A DNA stretch of 33,665 nt from CBDTTW01 sp965363675 (GTDB taxonomy: Bacteria > Bacteroidota > Rhodothermia > Rhodothermales > DASSAV01): assembly GCA_965363675.1 (NCBI GenBank), contig CBDTTW010000011.1:1-33665 (forward strand). The letters are read 5' to 3'. The notes beneath the pieces were generated by a model. The model saw only the letters and a list, made by a program, of their open reading frames with translations. It did not search any database and was not told the DNA's origin. The position numbers and the translations under genes are program-made. Below are positions 22,385 to 29,356 of the stretch, piece after piece (within the stretch, counting starts at the first letter, position 1; each line of letters opens with the position of its first letter).

Positions 22385-24685
22385 ATGTCCGCTATCGCCG
22401 CCCTCCTACGTCCGCAGCCTGCCGCGCAGGCGCAGCGCTCCCTCGGGGGGATGCTGGCGGCGATGCATGGCCGCTGCCGCGACGGCGCCGCAGTGTGGGC
22501 CTCGGAAGGGGTGGGCCTCGGGCATGGGGCGCTCCACACAACCCCTGAGGACGCCGGAGCCGGTCAACCGCTCGAAAACGGCGCGGCCGGGCTGGTCGTT
22601 GCGGCGGACGCGCGCATCGACAACCGCGACGAGCTGATCCGGGCGCTTGGCAGAGCGCACCGGCTCACGCACGCCTCGCCGGACGCCGCGCTGATCCTGG
22701 CCGCCTATGCCGAGTGGGGCGAGGCGTGCCCGGAACGCCTCCTTGGCGACTTCGCCTTCGTCGTCTGGGACGCGCCGCGCCGCCGCCTGTTCTGCGCCCG
22801 CGACCATCTCGGCATCCGCCCGTTCTACTACCACCACCGGCGCGGCTTCTTTGTCGCCGCCTCCGAGATCAAGGGGTTGCATGCCCTGCCGGAGGTTCCC
22901 CGCGCCGTCAGCGCCCTGCGCGTAGCCGACTTCATCACGCGCGAGAGCTTCGACGCCGAAACGTCGTTCTACGAAGGCGTCCTGCGGCTGCCCCCGGCGC
23001 ACAGCCTGACCCTCGGCGCGGAGGGCGCGCCCCGTCTGCGCCGCTACTGGGCCTTCGACGGCGCGTCGGAACTGCGCCTCGACAGCGACCGGGCCTACGA
23101 GGAGGCGTTTCTGGAGCACTTCACCGAGGCCGTGCGCTGCCGCCTGCGCGCCGCCGCCCCCGTGGGCGTCATGGTCAGCGGCGGGCTCGACTCGTCGTCG
23201 GTGGCGTGCGTAGCCCGCGATTTGCTCGGCGCGCGCGCCCGGCTGCCGCTGAGCACCTTCACGGCCACGTTCCCCGGCCTGACCGGCGAGGACCGCCGCC
23301 GCGCCGACGAGTCGGAATACCAGCAGGCGCTCGATGCCCAGGGCGGCTTCCGGATGCATTACGTGCCCCTCTCCGACCTGAGCCCCCTGGCCTATACGCC
23401 CCACGTGCTGGGCGCGCTCGACCAGCCCGGCTTCATGGGCAATCCCTACCTGACGTGCGCCGCGTTCGAGGCCGCCGAGGGGCAGGGCATCGGCGTGATG
23501 CTCGACGGTTGCGAAGGCGACTCGGCGGTGTCGCACGGCTACGGGCGCCTCGGCGAGCTGACCATGGCCGGGGCCTGGCCTACGCTTCAGTACGAGTTGC
23601 AGCAGCTTGCCGTCCGCAACGGCAGCGACGAGCGGCGCCTGTTTCTGCGCTACGCGGCCCCCCTGGCGGCGCGGCGCGCGGCGCGCAACCCCCTCGGGTT
23701 TGCCCTCCGGGACGCCGCCGCGCTCGGGCGCATCCTGGGCGAGCCGGCCGCGCGCATCCTCTGGCGCGAGAGCCTCAAGCCGGCGCTCCGGCGCCTGCGG
23801 GGCGGCGCGGCTTCGGCGGCAGAGGCCGTATGGCCGGGCTTCCGCATCCTCAACCCCGACCTGCTCGAAAGCAGCGGGTATCAGGAGCGCTACGACGCGC
23901 ACCGCCGGCAGTACCTGGCCGCCGACTTCACCGAGCGCAACGTGCACTGGGCCAACCTGCACCTCGGGGCGGGCCTCGTCTCGGTCGTCGAGGAGGAGGT
24001 CAACAGCCTGGCCTCGGCCGCCGGGCTCGAAGTGCGCCACCCGTTCTACGACATCCGGCTCATGAGCTTTTGCCTCTCGCTGCCGGCCGACCAAAAGCTC
24101 CGCGACGGCTGGACGCGCTCGATCCTGCGCCGCTCGATGGCGGGCATCCTGCCGCCGACGATCCAGTGGCGCCCCGGCAAAGGCGACCTCAGCCCCGACT
24201 CGGCCGCCAAGCTCTTCACGATGGAGGCCGACCGCATCGGGGCGCTCTTCGCCGAGGACGCCGACCTCCTGGCGCCGTACTTCGACATGAAGCGGCTGCG
24301 CGCCGCCGTCGAGGCGCGGGATTACATGAAAACCAGCGTCGCGCTCACCCTCGCGGCGTGGCTGCGCGCCGTGCAGGCGGCCGCCGGCGAAGCGCAGCCG
24401 GCCGCCGGGGCGGAGCGCTCCGCAACCGTATCATCCCCGATTATCCACTCATCACACATCGCCATGAAAAACACCTATCAAGCCCCCACCCTCGCGCCCT
24501 ACGGTCCCATCGAGGCCCTGACGGGCACCTGGCCCCCGCGCAACGGCGGAAATTGCAGCCCCGGCGACAACATCGACCTCGGTCTCATCAAGGACAAGAA
24601 CCTGTCCTTCAACTACGATAGCCGCTACTTTTTTGCGTGCACGGACCTGGGCCGGCCGAACGACCCGACGGGGCAGATCAGCTAA
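22385..24685 (+). CDS. Lasso-type asparagine synthetase-like cyclase fused in frame to a lasso-leader precursor peptide
   Basis: 766 residues. Residues 1-~210 are an asparagine-synthetase N-terminal (glutaminase) domain without the nucleophilic Cys2: the start is MSAIAALLRP. LLGDFAFVVWD, RDHLGIRPFYYH and FVAASEIKGL are conserved. Residues ~240-650 are the ATP-pyrophosphatase synthetase domain, with SGGLDSSS at 265-272 and EVRHPFYDIRLMSFCLSLP. Loss of Cys2 with an intact ATP site is typical of lasso-peptide macrolactam synthetases (the C protein). The frame then continues with no stop through a ~25-residue linker into a 73-residue peptide (Met694) with a lasso leader. Either a true fusion or a stop-less overlap; the internal ATG could be used separately. 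Confidence 0.85.
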   Translation: MSAIAALLRPQPAAQAQRSLGGMLAAMHGRCRDGAAVWASEGVGLGHGALHTTPEDAGAGQPLENGAAGLVVAADARIDNRDELIRALGRAHRLTHASPDAALILAAYAEWGEACPERLLGDFAFVVWDAPRRRLFCARDHLGIRPFYYHHRRGFFVAASEIKGLHALPEVPRAVSALRVADFITRESFDAETSFYEGVLRLPPAHSLTLGAEGAPRLRRYWAFDGASELRLDSDRAYEEAFLEHFTEAVRCRLRAAAPVGVMVSGGLDSSSVACVARDLLGARARLPLSTFTATFPGLTGEDRRRADESEYQQALDAQGGFRMHYVPLSDLSPLAYTPHVLGALDQPGFMGNPYLTCAAFEAAEGQGIGVMLDGCEGDSAVSHGYGRLGELTMAGAWPTLQYELQQLAVRNGSDERRLFLRYAAPLAARRAARNPLGFALRDAAALGRILGEPAARILWRESLKPALRRLRGGAASAAEAVWPGFRILNPDLLESSGYQERYDAHRRQYLAADFTERNVHWANLHLGAGLVSVVEEEVNSLASAAGLEVRHPFYDIRLMSFCLSLPADQKLRDGWTRSILRRSMAGILPPTIQWRPGKGDLSPDSAAKLFTMEADRIGALFAEDADLLAPYFDMKRLRAAVEARDYMKTSVALTLAAWLRAVQAAAGEAQPAAGAERSATVSSPIIHSSHIAMKNTYQAPTLAPYGPIEALTGTWPPRNGGNCSPGDNIDLGLIKDKNLSFNYDSRYFFACTDLGRPNDPTGQIS
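24464..24685 (+). CDS. Lasso-leader-type precursor peptide (C-terminal part of the fused frame, possible internal start)
   Basis: 73 residues if started at the in-frame ATG 24464 (Met694 of the fusion). The leader has YQAPTLAPYGPIEALT, an exact fit to the lasso leader motif YxxPxLxxxGxxxxxT that binds the RRE protein. After the Thr come GTWPPRNGGNCSPGD and a long hydrophilic tail with two Cys in all, ending in PTGQIS. If cleavage is two residues after the Thr position as in known lasso peptides, no Asp/Glu falls at core positions 7-9. The first acidic residue is Asp35 of the 73. The 35 bases before this ATG are A+T-richer than the flanks, like an untranslated leader, but lack a Shine-Dalgarno. 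Confidence 0.7.
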   Translation: MKNTYQAPTLAPYGPIEALTGTWPPRNGGNCSPGDNIDLGLIKDKNLSFNYDSRYFFACTDLGRPNDPTGQIS

Positions 24686-24710
24686 TCCCGTCGACGCGTA
24701 AAAGGAGGGA

Positions 24711-24766
24711 GGGCCGCCGCCGACGGCACGAGAATTGCCCGTCGTACGGCGGCCCCTTGCCTTTTT
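24711..24766 (+). terminator. Terminator/attenuator between the precursor and the kinase gene
   Basis: The left arm 24711-24726 (GGGCCGCCGCCGACGG) pairs with 24739-24755 as 9+6 base pairs around a small internal bulge; the loop is 12 bases. A T5 run follows at 24762-24766. It begins 25 bases past the peptide stop and ends 28 bases before the kinase ATG. Such hairpins behind RiPP precursor genes often let the precursor be made in excess over the downstream enzyme. Confidence 0.7.
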
Positions 24767-24794
24767 ACGGCTCTTGCCTCAACGCACGTTACGC

Positions 24795-25703
24795 ATGCAC
24801 CGATACCAAGCCTACGGCCTGCGCGTAGACTCCGACCTGGAGATTCCCGAACTCGCCCCTGCGCCCGCCGGGGCCGGCCCCGCCGACGTGACGATACGCG
24901 CCGGGTCGGGCGTGTGGCTTACGGAGGACCCGGCTTCCAAGCCCAACATCTACATCATGGGCGACGAAGAGGAGCTGCTGTGCCACTGGCAGTACTTCGG
25001 GCAGTTCCTCATTCGGCGGCGCTCGGAGATCCTGTACCAGCCCGCCCCCGGCAAACCCTCCTCCGAGCTGCGGGCGCCGCTGCTCGGGGTCGTGTTCGGC
25101 GTGCTGCTGCATCTGCGCGGCCTGTTTACCCTCCACGCCGGCGCCGTACGCATCGACGGGCGCGCAGTGGCCTTCATCGGGCAGAAGGGCGCGGGCAAGT
25201 CCACGACGACGGCTGCGCTGCACTACGCCGGCTGTCCCATCGTGACGGACGACGTGCTGGCGGTCAGCTTCGCAGAGGGCAAAGCCCTGGCGCATCCGGC
25301 GTTTCCGTGCGCCAAGGTGCTTCCGAATGCGCTCGAAGCCTTGGGCGTCCACCCCGACTCGCTCGAACGCATCCATCCCGACATCGAGAAGCGCGTCATC
25401 CGTGCGCACGACACCTTCGAGCACGAGCCTTTGCCTCTCGACCGCATCTACGTGCTGGAGTACGGCCCGTCGCTCCGGGAAGAGCGCCTCGCCCCGACGG
25501 CGGCTTTCCTCGAACTGCTGCGGCACTCGTACGCGCAGCGTTTCCTCGGCACGCCCAGCGGCGGCGCGCGCCACTTCGAGCAGTGCAAGGCGCTCGTGGC
25601 GCAGACGCCCCTGTACCGCCTCGTCCGGCCGCGCGCGCTCTCCGAACTGCGGGATTTCGCGCAGTTCATCGCCGAGGGCGTACGGCAAGGCGCAGCGGTG
25701 TAG
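24795..25703 (+). CDS. HPr kinase-like protein, lasso-cluster kinase type
   Basis: 302 residues from the ATG at 24795; the frame is open from 24735, but that part overlaps the terminator hairpin. The Walker A loop GQKGAGKST is at 129-137, preceded by TLHAGAVRIDGRAVAFIG, and followed by CPIVTDDVLAV (152-153 Asp-Asp), the HPr-kinase-like Walker B region. The N-terminal half is a small beta-rich domain. The C-terminal half lacks the classic HPr kinase/phosphorylase signature. Relatives located beside asparagine-synthetase-like genes in lasso clusters phosphorylate the C-terminal Ser of the precursor. This precursor does end in Ser. Function is by context, so the specific substrate is inference. 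Confidence 0.8.
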   Translation: MHRYQAYGLRVDSDLEIPELAPAPAGAGPADVTIRAGSGVWLTEDPASKPNIYIMGDEEELLCHWQYFGQFLIRRRSEILYQPAPGKPSSELRAPLLGVVFGVLLHLRGLFTLHAGAVRIDGRAVAFIGQKGAGKSTTTAALHYAGCPIVTDDVLAVSFAEGKALAHPAFPCAKVLPNALEALGVHPDSLERIHPDIEKRVIRAHDTFEHEPLPLDRIYVLEYGPSLREERLAPTAAFLELLRHSYAQRFLGTPSGGARHFEQCKALVAQTPLYRLVRPRALSELRDFAQFIAEGVRQGAAV

Positions 25704-25845
25704 CGGGGCCGGTATTCACGAAGTTTTCGGCGCGCGCCGTCGGCGGCGCATAGCAGAAGTCGTGGCGGCGCCGTTACATAGGGGTATGCAGCGCCCGCCG
25801 CCGGTGGAAAAGCGGTTTCGAGCGGGACTTACCCAAGGCAACCCT

Positions 25846-25850
25846 GGAGG
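25846..25850 (+). promoter_or_regulatory. Shine-Dalgarno of the Spy/CpxP-like gene
   Basis: GGAGG stands four bases before the ATG at 25855 and fixes that start against the long upstream frame, which reaches back into the kinase gene. Confidence 0.65.
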
Positions 25851-25854
25851 CGCC

Positions 25855-26262
25855 ATGACCACGCATCTGAAAAAGTTGGTGTACGCCCTCGCCCTCGTCG
25901 TCCTGGCGTGCGCGCCGGGCGCCGCGCAGGCGCAAGGCCGGCAGGGCGGCATGCCCAGCCGCGAGCAAATGATCGCCCGGACTATGGAGCGTATGACCGA
26001 AGCGCTCACGCTCACGCCGGAGCAGGTCGCGCAGATTCAGCCCATCGTCGAGGACTTCACGGACCAGCGCATGGAAATGTTCGCGGAGTTGCAGGGGCAG
26101 GGGCCGGAAATGCGCCAGACCATGCGACCCGTCATGCAGAAGATGACGGACAAGATGAACGCCAAGATCGAGCCGCTCCTGACCCCGGAGCAGGCGGCGA
26201 AGTACAAGGAGATGCAGGAGCAGCAGCGCAAGCGCGCCGAGCAGAGCGGACGCGGATTCTAG
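25855..26262 (+). CDS. Spy/CpxP-like periplasmic protein
   Basis: 135 residues. A signal peptide ends at about residue 25 (AAQAQ). The mature part is Met/Gln-rich and helical, with two LTPEQ elements: ALTLTPEQVAQIQPIVEDF and LLTPEQAAKYKEMQEQQ. This LTxxQ pattern and all-helical layout are those of Spy/CpxP-type periplasmic chaperones or stress sensors. A basic tail (QQRKRAEQSGRGF) ends it. The frame continues upstream to 25327, but the strong Shine-Dalgarno and signal peptide fix this start. A bidirectional terminator follows. Specific role unknown. Confidence 0.8.
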   Translation: MTTHLKKLVYALALVVLACAPGAAQAQGRQGGMPSREQMIARTMERMTEALTLTPEQVAQIQPIVEDFTDQRMEMFAELQGQGPEMRQTMRPVMQKMTDKMNAKIEPLLTPEQAAKYKEMQEQQRKRAEQSGRGF

Positions 26263-26283
26263 CGGCGGGCGCTTTGCCCATGC

Positions 26284-26322
26284 AAAAGCCCCGCGACCGT
26301 ATGCGCCGGTCGCGGGGCTTTT
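26284..26322. terminator. Bidirectional terminator between the Spy-like gene and the acidic microprotein
   Basis: A perfect 16-bp inverted repeat (AAAAGCCCCGCGACCG and complement) with a seven-base loop. It lies 21 bases past the Spy-like stop on the plus strand and 18 bases past the microprotein stop on the minus strand. A and T runs flank the stem, so it serves both. Confidence 0.9.
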
Positions 26323-26340
26323 AGGCGTCGGCGGGGGGCG

Positions 26341-26448
26341 CTACTCCCATTCCTCTACGTCGCCCTCCTCGTAGTCGTCTTCATCCTCGTCGTCGTCATC
26401 TTCCCAGTAGATGGAGTCGTCGTCCTCTTCGTAGTCGTCGTCGCCCAT
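26341..26448 (-). CDS. Hyperacidic 35-residue microprotein
   Basis: From the ATG at 26448 to TAG at 26341: 35 residues, of which 14 are Asp and 10 Glu, with four aromatic Tyr/Trp-type positions and no Lys, Arg or His. It opens MGDDDYEEDDDS and ends DVEEWE. A Shine-Dalgarno GGAG is seven bases before the ATG, and a terminator shared with the opposite gene follows. These signals argue for a real gene. The sequence could be disordered and might act as a DNA mimic or ion/protein buffer, but no function is supported. A longer opposite-frame reading of the same DNA (26355-26537) is a Thr-rich shadow. Confidence 0.6.
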   Translation of the reverse strand: MGDDDYEEDDDSIYWEDDDDEDEDDYEEGDVEEWE

Positions 26449-26455
26449 GGCGCTT

Positions 26456-26459
26456 CTCC
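26456..26459 (-). promoter_or_regulatory. Shine-Dalgarno of the acidic microprotein
   Basis: Minus-strand GGAG, seven bases before the ATG at 26448. It supports translation of a frame that would otherwise be dismissed as a repeat of acidic codons. Confidence 0.55.
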
Positions 26460-26578
26460 GGTTAGGATGATCGGGTCAGGCCGGCGGCGGGCCGGCCGCG
26501 AGGCGTCGCAGGGGGGAAGATAGGCAGGCCGGAGCAAAGGAGCGCCCGGCGGCGGGAACGGGAAGCGGCGCCCAAAGA

Positions 26579-26612
26579 AAAAACCCCTCCGGAGCCTTCC
26601 GGAGGGGTTTTT
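26579..26612 (-). terminator. Terminator of tRNA-Ala
   Basis: A perfect 14-bp stem (AAAAACCCCTCCGG with its complement) and six-base loop AGCCTT. On the minus strand it ends in a T-run. It begins four bases past the tRNA 3' end. Confidence 0.85.
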
Positions 26613-26616
26613 CGGG

Positions 26617-26689
26617 TGGAGCTAAGGAGATTCGAACTCCTGGCCTCTTGAATGCCATTCAAGCGCTCTACCAGCTGAGCTATAGCCCC
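26617..26689 (-). tRNA. tRNA-Ala (anticodon GGC)
   Basis: 73 nucleotides on the minus strand. Acceptor arms GGGGCTA and TAGCTCC include the G3-U70 wobble, the alanine identity element. The D arm is GCTC/GAGC. The anticodon stem CTTGA/TCAAG encloses ATGGCAT, so the anticodon is GGC. The T arm AGGAG-TTCGAAT-CTCCT is perfect. The CCA end is not encoded. A terminator follows directly. Confidence 0.97.
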
Positions 26690-26866
26690 ATACTGCGGTT
26701 CGCCGGCGCGCGGCGCGCAAGGATTCCTATGATACACACGAATCGCAGGGCTGTCAATCTTTCTGCGGACGCCGGGTTTTTCTTACACGGGGTATTCACA
26801 TATCTTATCGCCGCCGGAAGCACGCAGGGCCTTTCGGCGCGCCTTTTCCTCTTAAACCGCTGACCC

Positions 26867-29344
26867 ATGTCGAATCCGCTGAACGAGCCGGTGCACGTTT
26901 TCAAGTTCGGGGGCACCTCCGTCGCCACCGCCGAGCGCATCCAGAAAGTTGTGGAACTGGTGCAGCAGGAGCCGCGGCATGTGCGCCGCGTGGTGGTGGC
27001 CTCGGCCCTCGGCGGGGTGACCGACCAGCTCATCAAATGCATCAACGAGGCGCTGGCGCGCACCGGCGAGCACCGGACGCTGCTGGAGCAGATTCAGGAG
27101 CGGCACGAAGAGGCCCTGCAAAAGCTGACGCCCGAGAAAAGCCAGGAGCCGCTGCGGGCGCAGCTCACGGCGCGCTGGCGCGAACTCGGCGAGCTGCTCG
27201 AAGGCGTCTACCTGCTGCGCGAATGCACCCCGCGCACCCGCGACGCCATCATCGGCATGGGCGAGCGCGTCTCGGCGCCCATGGTGGCGGCCGCCTTCTG
27301 CGCCGCCGGCGAGCAAGCCGAGGCCGTCGATGCGACCGAGTTCATCCGCACCGACGCCTCGTTCGGCGAGGCCAACGTGCTCTTCGACGAGACCAATCAG
27401 CTTATCCGGCAGTACTTCGCCGACCGCCCGGATCTGCGCCTGGCGGTCGTCACGGGCTTCATCGCCTCGACGGATCGCGGCGTCGTTACGACGCTGGGGC
27501 GCTCCGGCAGCGACTACACGGCCACCATCATCGCCGGGGCGCTCAACGCCGAGCGCGTCATCATCTGGACCGACGTGGACGGCGTGCTCTCGGCCGACCC
27601 GCGCGTGGTGCCCGAGGCGTACTCGCTGCCGCGCCTGAGCTACCGCGAGGCCGCCGAACTGGCCTACTTTGGGGCCAAGGTGCTGCACCCGCGCACCATG
27701 AAGCCGCTCCAGGAGCGCGAGATCCCGCTGCTCATCAAGAACACGCTCAACCCGAAGGCCCACGGCACGCTCATCACCGTCGATACCGGCTCGGCCGAAG
27801 GGCGCGTCAAGGCGATCACGACCATCCGGGGCGTCTCCGTCGTCATCCTCGAAGGCAAGGGCATGATCGGCGTGCCCGGCATCTCGGCGCGCGTGTTCGG
27901 GGCGCTGGCCGCCGTCGGCATCAACGTGCTCATGATCTCGCAGGCATCGAGCGAGCAGAGCATCTGCATCATCGTCCGCGAGGAGGACGCCGAGCGCTCG
28001 GTGGGCCTCATCCGCAAAGAGTTCGAGCTGGAGCTGACGCGCGGCGACGTGAGCAGCGTCGGCTACGACAACGACTGCGCCGTCATCTCGGCCGTCGGCG
28101 ACCACATCTTCCTACGCCCCGGCCTGGCCGGCAAGATGTTCACCACGCTCGGGCGCAACGGCATCAACGTGCTCGCCATCGCCCAGGGGGCTTCGGAAAC
28201 CAACATCAGCGCCGTCATCTGGGACTCGGACATCCGCCAGGCCGTCAAGGCGCTGCACGAGGCGTTCGCCCTGGCCCGCGAGCGCGCCCACCTGTTCCTG
28301 ATGGGCACCGGGGTCATCGGCTCGCGGCTGCTGCGCATGCTCGGCGACCAGGCCGCCGTCATCCGCGACACCATGAACCTCAACCTCCAGCTCGTCGGCA
28401 TCGCCAATACGCGCCGGATGGTCTGGGACGTGGAGGGCGTGCCCTACGCCGACGCCATGAGCCGCCTGGACGCTTCGGAAGGCCCTGAAAACCTGGACAC
28501 CATCATCCAGCACCTCGTGCAAAGCCGCCTCGAACGCCTCATCCTGATCGACGCGACGGCCTCGGATGATGTGGCGCTGCGCTACCCGGAGCTGCTGGAG
28601 CACAGCATCGCCGTCGTGACGCCCAACAAGCGCGCCAACACGCAAGGCAATGCCCTCTACGAGCGCCTGCAACGCACCTCGCGCCGCAACCAGGTGCCCT
28701 ACCTCTACGAGACGACCGTAGGGGCCGGGCTGCCGGTCATCTCGACGCTGCGCGACCTGATCCGCTCGGGCGACAAGGTCCAGCGCATCGAAGGGGCGCT
28801 CTCCGGCACGCTCGGCTTCATCTTCAATATGCTGGCCGCGGGCGAGCCGTTTTCGGCCGCTGTGCGCAAGGCCCGCGAGGAAGGATACACCGAGCCGGAC
28901 CCCCGCGACGACCTCAAGGGCGAGGACGTGGCGCGCAAGCTCTTGATCCTGGCCCGCGAAAACGGCCTGCCCGTCGAGCGGACGAACGTGGGCGTCGAGT
29001 CGCTCGTGCCGCTGCACCTGCTCGACGTGCCGGTCGAGGAGTTCCTGGCGCGCCTGGAAGAGGCCGACGACGAGTGGGAGCGCCGCCGCCGGGAAGCCGC
29101 CGACGAGGGCAAGCGCCTGCACTACATCAGCGTCATCGAGGACGGCCGCCTCAGCGTGCGCGTGCGCGCCATCGGCGAGGACTCGCCGTTCTGGAGCCTG
29201 CGCCGCAACGACAACATGGTCGTCTACACCACCGAGCGCTACCACGCCAACCCGCTCGTGGTGCAGGGGCCGGGCGCCGGCCCCGAAGTGACGGCGGCGG
29301 GCATCCTCGCCGATGTCATCAAGGCGGCCGAACTGGTGGCGTAA
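26867..29344 (+). CDS. thrA: Bifunctional aspartate kinase/homoserine dehydrogenase
   Basis: 825 residues, the usual size of the fused enzyme. Residues 1-~470 are aspartokinase: KFGGTSVA near residue 12, TTLGRSGSDYTA, WTDVDGV and two ACT-like regulatory units (ISARVFGALAAVGINVLMIS, and MFTTLGRNGINVLAIAQGAS). Residues ~475-825 are homoserine dehydrogenase: MGTGVIGSRLL at 479, TPNKRANT, then VGAGLPVISTLRDL and GALSGTLGFIFN. It makes aspartyl phosphate and reduces the semialdehyde to homoserine, the shared trunk of Thr, Met and Lys synthesis. It leads the thrA-dapB-dapA cluster, so Lys branch genes follow directly. No attenuator peptide is seen upstream. Confidence 0.97.
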   Translation: MSNPLNEPVHVFKFGGTSVATAERIQKVVELVQQEPRHVRRVVVASALGGVTDQLIKCINEALARTGEHRTLLEQIQERHEEALQKLTPEKSQEPLRAQLTARWRELGELLEGVYLLRECTPRTRDAIIGMGERVSAPMVAAAFCAAGEQAEAVDATEFIRTDASFGEANVLFDETNQLIRQYFADRPDLRLAVVTGFIASTDRGVVTTLGRSGSDYTATIIAGALNAERVIIWTDVDGVLSADPRVVPEAYSLPRLSYREAAELAYFGAKVLHPRTMKPLQEREIPLLIKNTLNPKAHGTLITVDTGSAEGRVKAITTIRGVSVVILEGKGMIGVPGISARVFGALAAVGINVLMISQASSEQSICIIVREEDAERSVGLIRKEFELELTRGDVSSVGYDNDCAVISAVGDHIFLRPGLAGKMFTTLGRNGINVLAIAQGASETNISAVIWDSDIRQAVKALHEAFALARERAHLFLMGTGVIGSRLLRMLGDQAAVIRDTMNLNLQLVGIANTRRMVWDVEGVPYADAMSRLDASEGPENLDTIIQHLVQSRLERLILIDATASDDVALRYPELLEHSIAVVTPNKRANTQGNALYERLQRTSRRNQVPYLYETTVGAGLPVISTLRDLIRSGDKVQRIEGALSGTLGFIFNMLAAGEPFSAAVRKAREEGYTEPDPRDDLKGEDVARKLLILARENGLPVERTNVGVESLVPLHLLDVPVEEFLARLEEADDEWERRRREAADEGKRLHYISVIEDGRLSVRVRAIGEDSPFWSLRRNDNMVVYTTERYHANPLVVQGPGAGPEVTAAGILADVIKAAELVA

Positions 29345-29356
29345 CCCCGACAAGCT

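Noticed and set aside
24735..24794. Twenty-residue N-terminal extension of the kinase
   Set aside because: It lies within the terminator hairpin and adds no conserved sequence.
26355..26537. 60-residue Thr-rich minus-strand frame
   Set aside because: Out-of-frame reading of the acidic microprotein's GAC/GAG codons; no ribosome site at its start.
26648..26863. 71-residue frame starting inside the tRNA gene
   Set aside because: The DNA folds as a perfect tRNA-Ala on the minus strand.
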